A DNA stretch of 16,174 nucleotides from an uncultured Lachnospiraceae bacterium. GTDB lineage: Bacteria > Bacillota > Clostridia > Lachnospirales > Lachnospiraceae. The stretch covers positions 1 through 16,174 of the forward strand of contig CANQEB010000025.1 of the NCBI GenBank assembly GCA_947594085.1, read 5' to 3'. The position numbers and the translations under genes were made by a program. The notes under the pieces are model-generated. The model saw only the letters and a list, made by a program, of their open reading frames with translations. It ran no database searches and had not been told where the DNA came from. Shown here piece by piece: positions 6,546 to 13,754 of the stretch; the first letter of the stretch is position 1, and each line of letters begins with the position of its first letter.

Positions 6546-7712
6546 ATGAAAGACACATTTATTTCCGACTCCGTCGTCTACGTGGGCGTCGACGACAAGA
6601 CGATCGATCTGTTCGAAAGCCAGTACGTTGTACCGAACGGAGTCTCCTACAACTCTTATATCATCTTCGACGACAAAATCACTGTCATGGACACCGTGGA
6701 TAAGCGCGGTACGGAGGAATGGCTTGCCAACGTCAAGAAGGCGCTCGGCGATAAGAAGCCAGACTATCTCGTCATCCAGCATCTGGAGCCGGACCATGCA
6801 GGCAACGTGCAGACACTTGCAGAGCTGTTCCCGGACATGAAGCTCGTCGCTAACAAAAAGACGTTCCAGATGATGCCGCAGTTTTTCGACATGGAACTGC
6901 CCGAGAGCCGCACCGTCACAGTAGGCGAGGGCGAGACCCTCTCCCTCGGCAGCCACACATTGCAATTCTTCATGGCGCCAATGGTGCATTGGCCGGAGGT
7001 CATGGTGACCTATGAGCAGAGTGAGAAGATCCTGTTCTCGGCAGACGGCTTCGGCAAGTTCGGAGCGCTCGACACGGACGAAGACTGGACCTGTGAGGCG
7101 AGGCGCTACTATATGAACATTGTCGGCAAGTACGGCGCGCAGGTACAGGCGCTTCTGAAGAAGGCCGCGACGCTTGACATCGCGACGATCTGCCCGCTGC
7201 ACGGCCCGATCCTCAAGGAGGATCTCGGCTTCTACATTGGAAAATACCAGACCTGGAGCAGCTACGAGTCGGAGGATGACGGCGTGGTGATCGCCTGCGC
7301 GTCCATCCACGGCAACACCAGAAAGGCTGCGGACAAGCTCGCTGAGATTCTTGAGAAGAAGGGCGCGAAGAAGGTGTCGATCTTCGATCTGGCGCGCGAC
7401 GACATGGCCGAGGCGATCGAGGACTCCTACCGCTACGACAAGCTCGTGCTGATGGCTGCCTCCTATGACGCAGGCGTCTTCCCCTGCATGGAGGATTACC
7501 TGAATCACCTGCGCGCCAAGAATTTCCAGAAGCGCAAGATCGCCTATGTCCAGAACGGAAGCTGGGCGCCGAGCGCGGGCAAGACCATGAAGGCGATCGT
7601 CGCTCAGATGAAGGACATCACCGAGGTCGAGCCGATGGTCACGATTAAATCGACCCTGAAGCCGGAGAACATTCCGGAGCTCGAGGCACTCGCAGACGCG
7701 CTGCTCGGCTGA
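6546..7712 (+). CDS. fprA: A-type flavoprotein FprA (flavo-diiron O2/NO reductase)
   Basis: Cytosolic flavo-diiron protein that reduces O2 to water and/or NO to N2O, taking electrons through FMN from rubredoxin or F420-type donors; it protects anaerobes. The 388-residue protein has a metallo-beta-lactamase-like domain (about 1-245) with a complete diiron site: His79, Glu81, Asp83 and His84 in HLEPDH, His148 in VHWPE, Asp167 in SADGFG and His219 in PLHGP. A flavodoxin-like domain follows (about 246-388), with the FMN phosphate loop SIHGNTRKA at about 253-261 and the PSAGKTM loop near the end. There is no fused rubredoxin or flavin reductase domain. AGGAGG lies 5 nt before the ATG, and codon use strongly favours C-ending codons, which suggests high expression. 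It ends in its own terminator. Confidence 0.97.
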   Translation: MKDTFISDSVVYVGVDDKTIDLFESQYVVPNGVSYNSYIIFDDKITVMDTVDKRGTEEWLANVKKALGDKKPDYLVIQHLEPDHAGNVQTLAELFPDMKLVANKKTFQMMPQFFDMELPESRTVTVGEGETLSLGSHTLQFFMAPMVHWPEVMVTYEQSEKILFSADGFGKFGALDTDEDWTCEARRYYMNIVGKYGAQVQALLKKAATLDIATICPLHGPILKEDLGFYIGKYQTWSSYESEDDGVVIACASIHGNTRKAADKLAEILEKKGAKKVSIFDLARDDMAEAIEDSYRYDKLVLMAASYDAGVFPCMEDYLNHLRAKNFQKRKIAYVQNGSWAPSAGKTMKAIVAQMKDITEVEPMVTIKSTLKPENIPELEALADALLG

Positions 7713-7744
7713 GTCTCCTCTCACAGATCACAGAACATGAATAT

Positions 7745-7782
7745 CGCCGCGAGACAGTTCTTCTGTTTTGCGGCGGTTTTTT
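7745..7782 (+). terminator. intrinsic terminator after fprA
   Basis: CGCCGC (7745-7750) pairs with GCGGCG (7770-7775), continued inward by GAG/TTT wobble pairs and ACAG/CTGT around a TTCTT loop. Six T residues follow at 7777-7782. It begins 32 nt after the fprA stop. The next stretch, 7783-7877, shows nothing I can name. Confidence 0.88.
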
Positions 7783-7877
7783 GCAGGGACAGGATTGTTA
7801 CTGTTCAGACTAGACGAAGCATTTGCTGCTGAGACCGTAAGAAAGTGATTCAGTTTGGGATTCGCGCGCAGAGCGCA

Positions 7878-7909
7878 CAGAAGGCGGCACCGGGTAGTGC
7901 CGCCTTCTG
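7878..7909 (-). terminator. strong GC-rich hairpin downstream of the cell-wall hydrolase gene
   Basis: CAGAAGGCGGCAC and GTGCCGCCTTCTG form a perfect 13-bp stem with a 6-nt loop (CGGGTA). It lies 19 nt past the hydrolase stop codon, where a minus-strand terminator is expected. No T run follows on either strand, so it would be a non-canonical terminator or an RNA 3'-end stabiliser. Confidence 0.5.
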
Positions 7910-7928
7910 CATTCTGTAGATGAAACCA

Positions 7929-9467
7929 TTAATAGAACTGGTGGTCTCCTAATTTTGTACCTTTTCCGGAACCCGTGTTGAAGTAAAGGGCATCTCCGAC
8001 TGGGTTTTCTCCGCTGATGGCCGCTGCCGCCGCATCATAGCAGGCGCTGGGGACGCCGTTTGCCAATGCGCTCGCAAGTCCACCACTTGAAGCCGGTGTA
8101 AACTGGCCACTCTGATAAATGACCTCGCTGATCGAATTCGGGAATGACGGGCTGTTCACACGGTTCATAACGACCGCGCCTACCGCGACCATGCCATCAT
8201 AGCTCTGATTGCCCGCCTCACAGTAGATCAATGCCGCGAGCAGAGAAGTGTCATCCGTGCTTGTCGACGCTGCCTGAGAATCGTCCCCCATACTATCACT
8301 CGAATCGTCCTCCGTGGAATCGGAATAATCTTCTCCGCTTCCGTTCGAGCTTTCATCGGATGTCCCTGCAGTCTCTGTCGTCATCGGCGTCGCAATGTCC
8401 GCATTTACTGGATTCCACCATGCGTCGTAGAGAATTCCGGTGCCGGAATCGTAGTAGAGCCCAGTGTTTGCATCATAGTAGATACCTGTCTCCGCATCAT
8501 AATAACTCTCGCCGCCATCCGTCGTACTCGCAGAAGTCGTGTCCGTATAAGAATCATCCGTGTAGGTATCCGTATCGGCATCATCCGCAGCGCTTGTATC
8601 CGCATAGGAATCATCTGTGTATGCTACGTCTGTATAAGCATCGTCCGCAGCGCTTGTATCCGCATAGGAATCATCTGTGTATGCTATGTCTGTATAAGCA
8701 TCGTCCATGGAGCTCGTATCCGTGTATGTCTCGTCCGCATAAGCTGTGCCCATCGTGTCACTCGTGTACGCCGCATTATCCGTGTAAGAATCATCTGTGT
8801 ACGCTGCATCGTCCATGGACACATAAGACTCTCCGCTGTCACTGCTTTCCGTGTAGGATTCGTCCGTGGTCTCCTCGTCCAGGTATGCCTCATCCGTCGG
8901 AACTGCCGTGTCCAGCAGAAGCACTCTGGAGACATCCTCAGCCGAGACATAAGCTGTGCTGTCCGCTCCGTTCTGTACTTGCAGCCAATGTCCCTCGTCC
9001 TGAGTCAAGATAAAAGAGTCTCCATATGTAAGCGAGTCAAGCACCTCAGAGCCCCCATCTGCACCGGAGTACAGTTTGACATCACTCCAAGTGGTCGCAA
9101 CTCCCTCGACACCATAGTTCTCCGCAAGGCCCTTGGCATCCTCACCGTAGACTAAGTATTCATTCTTCACAAAACCGGTCAGCCCACCAGAATAGATTTC
9201 CGTCCATTCATCGCCCCGGTCGATCACCCATGCCGCACCTCCCTGATACAGGCAGCCGATAACCGGACTATTCTCATCGTCCGAGCTTCGCACATTGACG
9301 CCGGTGCTCACCGTATCGTCATTCGTAAGTGCGATCTCATCCCATGCAGCTTCCTGCTGATAGGGAAGAGCGATCGAACTTTCATGTGCCATCGCCGTGC
9401 CGCCAAGCATCATAGACATACCTATGACTGTCGCGGTGCCGATCGCACATCTCTTCCTTCCACTCAT
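7929..9467 (-). CDS. secreted cell-wall hydrolase: SH3-like domains, acidic Tyr/Asp repeats, SleB-type catalytic domain
   Basis: A 512-residue exported protein. A signal peptide ends in GGTAMA (about residue 27). Two SH3b-like domains follow at about 50-107 (NVRSSDDENSPV...GFVKNEYL) and 118-182, probably binding cell wall. Residues about 205-313 are low-complexity acidic repeats (AYTDDSYADTSA), then an aromatic block YYDAETGIYYDANTGLYYD and a Ser/Asp-rich stretch. The C-terminal domain (about 407-512) has the SleB/Hydrolase_2 pattern: LLAALIYCEAGNQSYDG with the likely catalytic Glu417, then VAVGAVVMNRV and FPNSISEVIYQSGQF. SleB-type enzymes cleave peptidoglycan as lytic transglycosylases; outside spores they act as general wall hydrolases. 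ATG at 9467 lies 9 nt from AGGAG, while the ATG at 9473 lies only 3 nt away, so I chose the former. Confidence 0.88.
   Translation of the reverse strand: MSGRKRCAIGTATVIGMSMMLGGTAMAHESSIALPYQQEAAWDEIALTNDDTVSTGVNVRSSDDENSPVIGCLYQGGAAWVIDRGDEWTEIYSGGLTGFVKNEYLVYGEDAKGLAENYGVEGVATTWSDVKLYSGADGGSEVLDSLTYGDSFILTQDEGHWLQVQNGADSTAYVSAEDVSRVLLLDTAVPTDEAYLDEETTDESYTESSDSGESYVSMDDAAYTDDSYTDNAAYTSDTMGTAYADETYTDTSSMDDAYTDIAYTDDSYADTSAADDAYTDVAYTDDSYADTSAADDADTDTYTDDSYTDTTSASTTDGGESYYDAETGIYYDANTGLYYDSGTGILYDAWWNPVNADIATPMTTETAGTSDESSNGSGEDYSDSTEDDSSDSMGDDSQAASTSTDDTSLLAALIYCEAGNQSYDGMVAVGAVVMNRVNSPSFPNSISEVIYQSGQFTPASSGGLASALANGVPSACYDAAAAAISGENPVGDALYFNTGSGKGTKLGDHQFY
8581..8700. repeat. two tandem 60-bp repeats inside the hydrolase gene
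   Basis: Positions 8581-8640 and 8641-8700 are direct repeats that differ at only two positions by eye. They encode two copies of a 20-residue unit with AYTD, AYTDDSYADTSA and D spacing. Degenerate copies continue on both sides (about 8530-8830). Being in frame, the array can gain or lose copies without breaking the protein. Confidence 0.9.
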
Positions 9468-9566
9468 AATCATTATCTCCTCTCATGTAAATAGGAAGCA
9501 TGCTTCAATATCTGCATTTCTTCGTACCAAATACGCAACACATTCCGTCTTCAGAAAATACGTTTT

Positions 9567-9602
9567 TGTTAAATTTGTTACGTAATTGTTAAGTAATGTT
9601 AC
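9567..9602 (+). promoter_or_regulatory. cluster of WalR (YycF)-like box half sites
   Basis: Four hexamers on the plus strand: TGTTAA (9567-9572), TGTTAC (9576-9581), TGTTAA (9587-9592) and TGTTAC (9597-9602). The middle pair is spaced by exactly 5 nt, matching the published Firmicutes WalR consensus TGTWAH-N5-TGTWAH; the outer spacings are 3 and 4 nt. WalR controls cell-wall hydrolase genes, which fits the gene downstream. The cluster lies at or just past the predicted transcription start, so repression is more likely than activation if that promoter is correct. Confidence 0.55.
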
Positions 9603-9608
9603 GAGTGT

Positions 9609-9637
9609 ATTTTAATATGTTTAATATATTTTGTCAA
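9609..9637 (-). promoter_or_regulatory. sigma-A promoter of the cell-wall hydrolase gene
   Basis: On the minus strand, a consensus TTGACA (9637-9632) is followed after 17 nt by TAAAAT (9614-9609). This gives a start near 9602 and an unusually long leader of about 135 nt before the hydrolase ATG. The surrounding 9474-9665 gap is AT-rich and has no gene or terminator I can identify. Confidence 0.65.
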
Positions 9638-9665
9638 GCCTTATCTGAAAGAAATCATTTTTTGC

Positions 9666-10424
9666 TCACAATTCCTTGAAATTGCGGGCCCCTCCGTCAA
9701 CCCGAAGGATCTGTCCACTGATATAAGACGCCTGTTCCGAGGCCAAATAGTATACCGCGTCCGCAATCTCCTCCGGCTCCGCAAAGCGTCTCAGACCGCC
9801 CGCACTTCCCTTGGCAGGTTTGTCCTCCCTTTGCTCCTTGAATATCTCCGCCATCTCTGTATTCACAAATCCAGGCGCGACCGCATTCACTCTTATCCCA
9901 TAAAGTGCTGCCTCATCTGCCAGAGTCCTCGTAAAAGCGGCTACCGCCGCCTTAGAAACCCCATAAGCGCACATTCCCCTGTTCAAATCCAGTCCGCCGA
10001 CAGAGGAAATATTGACAATACTTCCGGCCTTTTTTCGAAGCATAAGCTTCAGAACCCACTGAGTCAATTCCATCATCGCAAACAGATTGACATCAAACAC
10101 CTCCCGTATCGTCTGCATTTCCGTCAGTTGGAATAGATTCTGATGCATAATGCCAGCATTGTTGACCAGCACATCAATTTTTGCCTTGTTGCGAATCAGC
10201 TCCCGCATCTTCTCTTCCATCGCCGTCGAATCCGTCAAATCGAAGCACACCGACACGACATCTGTATCATACTCTACCCTGAGACGCGCAAGCTTCTCTT
10301 CAAACGCTTCCGTATGTTTTCTCGCATGCGCATACACACAGTATCCCTCACGCGCAAATTTCTCCAAAATCTTTTCGCCGATTCCCCTGTTACAGCCGGT
10401 AATAAGGGCCCACTTTTTCTCCAT
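9666..10424 (-). CDS. SDR family oxidoreductase, FabG-like
   Basis: A 252-residue classical short-chain dehydrogenase/reductase, cytosolic and NAD(P)H-dependent. The cofactor motif TGCNRGIG is at 9-16, NNAG at 88-91, the catalytic serine in NISS at about 141, and YGVSK gives Tyr154 and Lys158. The C-terminal SGQILRVDGG motif is typical of FabG-like 3-oxoacyl-ACP reductases. It starts 2 nt after the SGNH gene, with GGGAG 9 nt before the ATG, and is the last gene of the acyl-carrier operon. In that setting a role in reducing (or oxidising) an ACP-bound keto/hydroxy acyl group is plausible, but FabG-like SDRs act on many substrates, including sugars. I see no terminator between it and the hydrolase gene promoter. 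Confidence 0.92.
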   Translation of the reverse strand: MEKKWALITGCNRGIGEKILEKFAREGYCVYAHARKHTEAFEEKLARLRVEYDTDVVSVCFDLTDSTAMEEKMRELIRNKAKIDVLVNNAGIMHQNLFQLTEMQTIREVFDVNLFAMMELTQWVLKLMLRKKAGSIVNISSVGGLDLNRGMCAYGVSKAAVAAFTRTLADEAALYGIRVNAVAPGFVNTEMAEIFKEQREDKPAKGSAGGLRRFAEPEEIADAVYYLASEQASYISGQILRVDGGARNFKEL

Positions 10425-10426
10425 GT

Positions 10427-11506
10427 TCAGCTCTCCCTCTTCGTTTCCAACAGTTCAAGAATACCCGCCTTGACTTCGTCTGCCTCCTGCTTCCACACCT
10501 CATAGTCACGGTCCCACTGCGCATATTTCTCCTGTCCACGCTTATCCTCAAACGAATAATGCTCCATCAGATAATTTCCGACAAATTCCGTATACTTGTC
10601 TGCCCCGAAAACATTGACATGACTCCTGTCATAGAAATCTGTCTCGGGATCAAGCCCAATCTCTTCAAAATAATCGTTCGTATTCAGGAAATCATAACCA
10701 TATTTCTCGAGCACCTGCGAAATATAATTGTACATTTTCTTTTCTGCCCTCGTCTGGCAATATGCGTTGACGAGAAACAGCGGTTGCAGCCCTTCGTCCT
10801 TGCAGTAATCAAGCAGATCGTACAATATCTTATCCAGACGCTCCGACATCTGCACGCCCTTTTTAACCTTGGAAAAATCTTTATATCTGACTGGCGCTAC
10901 GTCTACATTCAGGCGAAACCCCTTCAGACTGTCATGGCTGGAATTCAGTCCAAACTTCAGAGACTGCAGATCCAGCAATCGGTACCATTCCGTGTGATAT
11001 TTGATGATATCAATATAATACGGAATTTTGTCATACTCATCCGGCACACACTCTTGAATCATCTGGAAGCGGTTCAGGGAATACTTAAAATTATCACACA
11101 CATTTCGCAGAGGTACATCGTGATCCATGCTCATGACACTCTTGTCCAGATAATAGCCTTCCTCCGCGGCGGCAAAGGGACGCAGGTCGATTACATACAG
11201 CTTGGGCGACTGTGTTTTCCGTATCTCCTTCAGGCAATACTTTAGCATCTGAGGCGGCATCGTCCCCGTGGCAAAGTCATAGGAGGTGAAGCCATACTTC
11301 TTCCATGCTTCAGGAGCTTCCCAGTACGCGAAGCAGGAGCTCGCCCCAACAAACACAACGTCCAGCGATTGATCCTCCTCGGCATAAAATCCACACAGAT
11401 TCTTGCGGCTCGCGCTTCCACTGTATGGCCGAAGAATATAGGAAACCACCACCAGCGCAACGAGAAAACCTGCCGAAAACAATACTGCCTTCCATAGATT
11501 TTTCAT
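10427..11506 (-). CDS. SGNH hydrolase-like membrane protein, partner of the MBOAT acyltransferase
   Basis: A 359-residue protein with one N-terminal membrane segment (about 6-25, LFSAGFLVALVVVSYIL) and an extracytoplasmic SGNH/GDSL-like domain. The VFVGASS motif at 51-57 is the block I position, with Ser56 as likely nucleophile, and DRSH at 293-296 supplies the Asp/His pair (Asp293, His296) in the pattern DxxH. This layout matches DltD and AlgJ/AlgX-type proteins that finish O-acylation of extracellular polymers using acyl groups moved by an MBOAT protein. It starts 2 nt after the MBOAT stop, and its ribosome site (GGAGG, 9 nt upstream) lies within the MBOAT end, so the two are translationally coupled. 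Assignment to the fold is good; the acceptor polymer is unknown. Confidence 0.83.
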   Translation of the reverse strand: MKNLWKAVLFSAGFLVALVVVSYILRPYSGSASRKNLCGFYAEEDQSLDVVFVGASSCFAYWEAPEAWKKYGFTSYDFATGTMPPQMLKYCLKEIRKTQSPKLYVIDLRPFAAAEEGYYLDKSVMSMDHDVPLRNVCDNFKYSLNRFQMIQECVPDEYDKIPYYIDIIKYHTEWYRLLDLQSLKFGLNSSHDSLKGFRLNVDVAPVRYKDFSKVKKGVQMSERLDKILYDLLDYCKDEGLQPLFLVNAYCQTRAEKKMYNYISQVLEKYGYDFLNTNDYFEEIGLDPETDFYDRSHVNVFGADKYTEFVGNYLMEHYSFEDKRGQEKYAQWDRDYEVWKQEADEVKAGILELLETKRES

Positions 11507-11508
11507 CG

Positions 11509-13059
11509 CTAAAATCCTCCGTATATGAACTGGGCAGCATCATACTCCGGCCCATACATTCCAAAAAGAATCACAAAGAACAAAAGGAAATAGAGAATCG
11601 CCCATCTCACCACGATATTGCGTGAGGCAAGCCACTCATAGACAGAATGTCCCTTGGCCTGGAACACAAACAAAACAGCTAAGACTGCCATTCCGAGCGT
11701 AACTGAAATTCCAGATTTCAAAAAATCATAAAAGTCCAGAGGCGCAAGAAATGTCCGCAGTTGTCCGATAAAAACTCCCGGCATAAAGCTGGCTGGCATC
11801 AGACAAGCCTTCACATAGTGCACTGCCCTTCCGACCGTAGACGCGCGAAAAAACAGAACACCGACGGCATATATGACCGCTGTTCTGGCGCTCTGAAAAC
11901 CGTGCCACCACTTTCCTTCAGAATCTATATGGAAAAACGCTTTCCATTTTTTGAACAAATTGTCCAGAAGCTGCCCTACAATGATCACAGCCCCGAACCA
12001 GATTCCTTCCGCGACAAAATGCCATGCTCCGCCATGCCAAAGTCCCATATAAAACCAGAGAATCATCATCGCCAGATACGTGGGTACGCTTTTTGAGACT
12101 TTCTTGCCCAGACTAGCCTTAAGGCTTTTCGTCATTTTCTTCCAGAGCTTTGAGCGAAGGATCGGATACATAATATAATCCTGAAGCCACTGCCCCAACG
12201 TGATATGCCACCGCTTCCAGAATTCCTGAATACTTCTCGAGTGAAACGGCCGATCAAAATTTTCAGGCAGATAGACGCCAAAACACTCCGAAGCGCCCAG
12301 AACAATATCCATACAACCCGAGAAATCCATGTAGAGCTGTATCACATAGACTGCAAGCCCAATGCAGAGGAATAAGCCGCTGTAGTTTGCGCTCTCATCA
12401 AATATATCGTTCGCATAAACCGCAATATTTTCTGCCACCACCAGTTTCTTTATCAAGCCAATCAAAATTCTCTGAAGGCCAAAGCAAACTCTCTGATACT
12501 CAAATTTGTGTGGCGCATACAGCTGATCCTCCAGCTGGTGATAGCGGCTGATTGGCCCGGAAATCATCTGTGGAAAATAGCATACAAACAGAGCCGTCTT
12601 CCATATACTCTTCTGTGGCTTCGACGTTCCCCAGTAGACATCGACAAGATAGCCGACCGCCTGAAGCGTGTAGAAACTAACTCCAAGAGACGCGACAAAA
12701 TTTACCATCTTTATGCTTTGTCCTCCCCCAAAGATTCCACAGACCATCTTTGCGCTGGAGAGAAAGAAATTCGAATATTTCAAAACTACCAAAGGGGCAA
12801 GCGCTACGATAAGACATACGATCAATACAGCCTTTGCCTTTCCGGAATTGCCTCGGATTCTGTCGATATAATTGCTGCCGGCCCATATCGCCGCCACTGT
12901 GAGAAATAAGTAGACCGCGGTCCACGGTGTTCCAGCCAGCGCATAAAACGAAAGGCTGATCGCAAGCAGCATCACCCACTGACATTTTCCGGGAATGATA
13001 TAGTAGACTGTCAGACTGACTGCCAAAAAAACAAAGAACCAAAAAGAAACCAAAGACAT
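11509..13059 (-). CDS. MBOAT family O-acyltransferase (DltB/AlgI type)
   Basis: A 516-residue polytopic membrane protein of the membrane-bound O-acyltransferase family. About eleven hydrophobic segments are visible. Family motifs are intact: QLYMDFSGCMDI at 241-252, EFWKRWHITLGQWLQDYIMYP at about 279-299 with His285, and GLWHGGAWHF at 339-348 with the catalytic His342. DltB/AlgI-type members take an activated acyl group in the cytoplasm, from an acyl carrier protein in the DltB case, and pass it across the membrane for attachment to a surface polymer. That fits the dedicated ACP gene two positions upstream and the SGNH gene directly downstream. It starts 13 nt after the MaoC gene. No D-alanyl ligase (dltA) is present, so the acyl group is probably not D-alanine. 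Confidence 0.94.
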   Translation of the reverse strand: MSLVSFWFFVFLAVSLTVYYIIPGKCQWVMLLAISLSFYALAGTPWTAVYLFLTVAAIWAGSNYIDRIRGNSGKAKAVLIVCLIVALAPLVVLKYSNFFLSSAKMVCGIFGGGQSIKMVNFVASLGVSFYTLQAVGYLVDVYWGTSKPQKSIWKTALFVCYFPQMISGPISRYHQLEDQLYAPHKFEYQRVCFGLQRILIGLIKKLVVAENIAVYANDIFDESANYSGLFLCIGLAVYVIQLYMDFSGCMDIVLGASECFGVYLPENFDRPFHSRSIQEFWKRWHITLGQWLQDYIMYPILRSKLWKKMTKSLKASLGKKVSKSVPTYLAMMILWFYMGLWHGGAWHFVAEGIWFGAVIIVGQLLDNLFKKWKAFFHIDSEGKWWHGFQSARTAVIYAVGVLFFRASTVGRAVHYVKACLMPASFMPGVFIGQLRTFLAPLDFYDFLKSGISVTLGMAVLAVLFVFQAKGHSVYEWLASRNIVVRWAILYFLLFFVILFGMYGPEYDAAQFIYGGF

Positions 13060-13072
13060 CGTTCTTTTCCTT

Positions 13073-13504
13073 TCATTTCTCTTCTGTCGCGCTCAAAAAG
13101 CCGACCCGCATCTCCCCGCGGCAGACCTTCTCATTGTTCTGATTTCTGATGACCACCTTCAGCGTGATCGTCCGAAATGTGTCGTTTTTCTTCTGAACCT
13201 TTCCGGTCACCGTGAGGTGATCCCCTGCGTATACCGGATGCGGAAACTCAGCCTCCACCGTATGGATCAGACTGTTCTCACCGGGAAGGTATGTTCCGGC
13301 CAAAGTCGAAAGAAGGGATGCCGTAAGCATCCCATATGTAACCCGCGTATGATAACCCATTCGGTTCGCAAAGTCCGCATCACGGTGTAGCGGATTCTCG
13401 TCTCCCGTGATTCGGTAAAAATACTCCATTTTATCCTCTGTAATATCGGTCTCGAAGCTCTCTTCCATCCCGACGGATAATTCTTCATACGTATAATGGT
13501 TCAT
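13073..13504 (-). CDS. MaoC-like (R)-specific hydratase/dehydratase
   Basis: A 143-residue single hot-dog-fold protein of the MaoC family, which interconverts (R)-3-hydroxyacyl and trans-2-enoyl thioesters on CoA or ACP. The hydratase motif GDENPLHRDADFA at 34-46 is complete, with catalytic Asp35 and His40, and the GxxTASL region (GMLTASLLS, 58-66) follows as usual. It overlaps the ACP gene by 4 nt (ATGA), and GAGGAG inside the ACP gene lies 5 nt before its ATG. That tight coupling suggests that the substrate is an acyl group on this ACP. With the SDR at the end of the operon it could form a reduce/dehydrate pair, yet no enoyl reductase or ketosynthase is visible. Confidence 0.92.
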   Translation of the reverse strand: MNHYTYEELSVGMEESFETDITEDKMEYFYRITGDENPLHRDADFANRMGYHTRVTYGMLTASLLSTLAGTYLPGENSLIHTVEAEFPHPVYAGDHLTVTGKVQKKNDTFRTITLKVVIRNQNNEKVCRGEMRVGFLSATEEK

Positions 13505-13740
13505 ATCTGCTCCTCGATAATGTCAAGCATCTCCCCTACGTTTTTCATGCCCAGAACATCTTTCATCGCAAATGTGAATCCGAACTCGTCCTCCACCTCA
13601 GAAATCAGTGTGATATGCGTCAGCGAATCCCAATCCTCGATATCCGCTGCTGTTGTCTCCTCCGTGACAACAATCGACTCATCATCGAACACATCCCAGA
13701 ATATCTCATTTACCTTCTTCAGAATTTCTTCTCTGCTCAT
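13501..13740 (-). CDS. free-standing acyl carrier protein
   Basis: A 79-residue acyl carrier protein, a small acidic four-helix carrier. The phosphopantetheine attachment motif DWDSLTHI places the modified serine at Ser39. The last helix (VGEMLDIIEEQI) is as expected. It needs a phosphopantetheinyl transferase, which is not in the window. AAGGAG lies 7 nt before the ATG. It begins 14 nt after the FkbH gene and overlaps the MaoC gene by 4 nt, so this is a pathway-specific carrier rather than the housekeeping AcpP, which normally sits with fatty acid synthesis genes. The DWDSL form and the neighbours point to a carrier loaded by FkbH with a glyceryl or similar short unit. Confidence 0.95.
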   Translation of the reverse strand: MSREEILKKVNEIFWDVFDDESIVVTEETTAADIEDWDSLTHITLISEVEDEFGFTFAMKDVLGMKNVGEMLDIIEEQI

Positions 13741-13754
13741 AGCTGTTCTCCTTC

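Noticed and set aside
6450..7724. Minus-strand frame of 424 codons opposite fprA
   Set aside because: It is a shadow of fprA: the plus strand has the full diiron and FMN motifs, a strong ribosome site and a terminator, while the opposite frame is rich in Leu, His, Arg and Val with no recognisable domain.
8530..8830. Possible CRISPR-like array
   Set aside because: The repeats are contiguous 60-bp in-frame coding units without unique spacers and lie inside a secreted protein gene.
8231..9013. Plus-strand frame of 260 codons opposite the hydrolase repeats
   Set aside because: Its Arg/Pro/His/Cys-rich composition comes from reading the complementary strand of the Asp/Tyr/Thr repeats.
11509..13740. 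A D-alanylation (dlt) operon
   Set aside because: MBOAT, SGNH and carrier protein resemble DltB, DltD and DltC in layout, but there is no D-alanine ligase, and FkbH, MaoC and transketolase genes are present instead.
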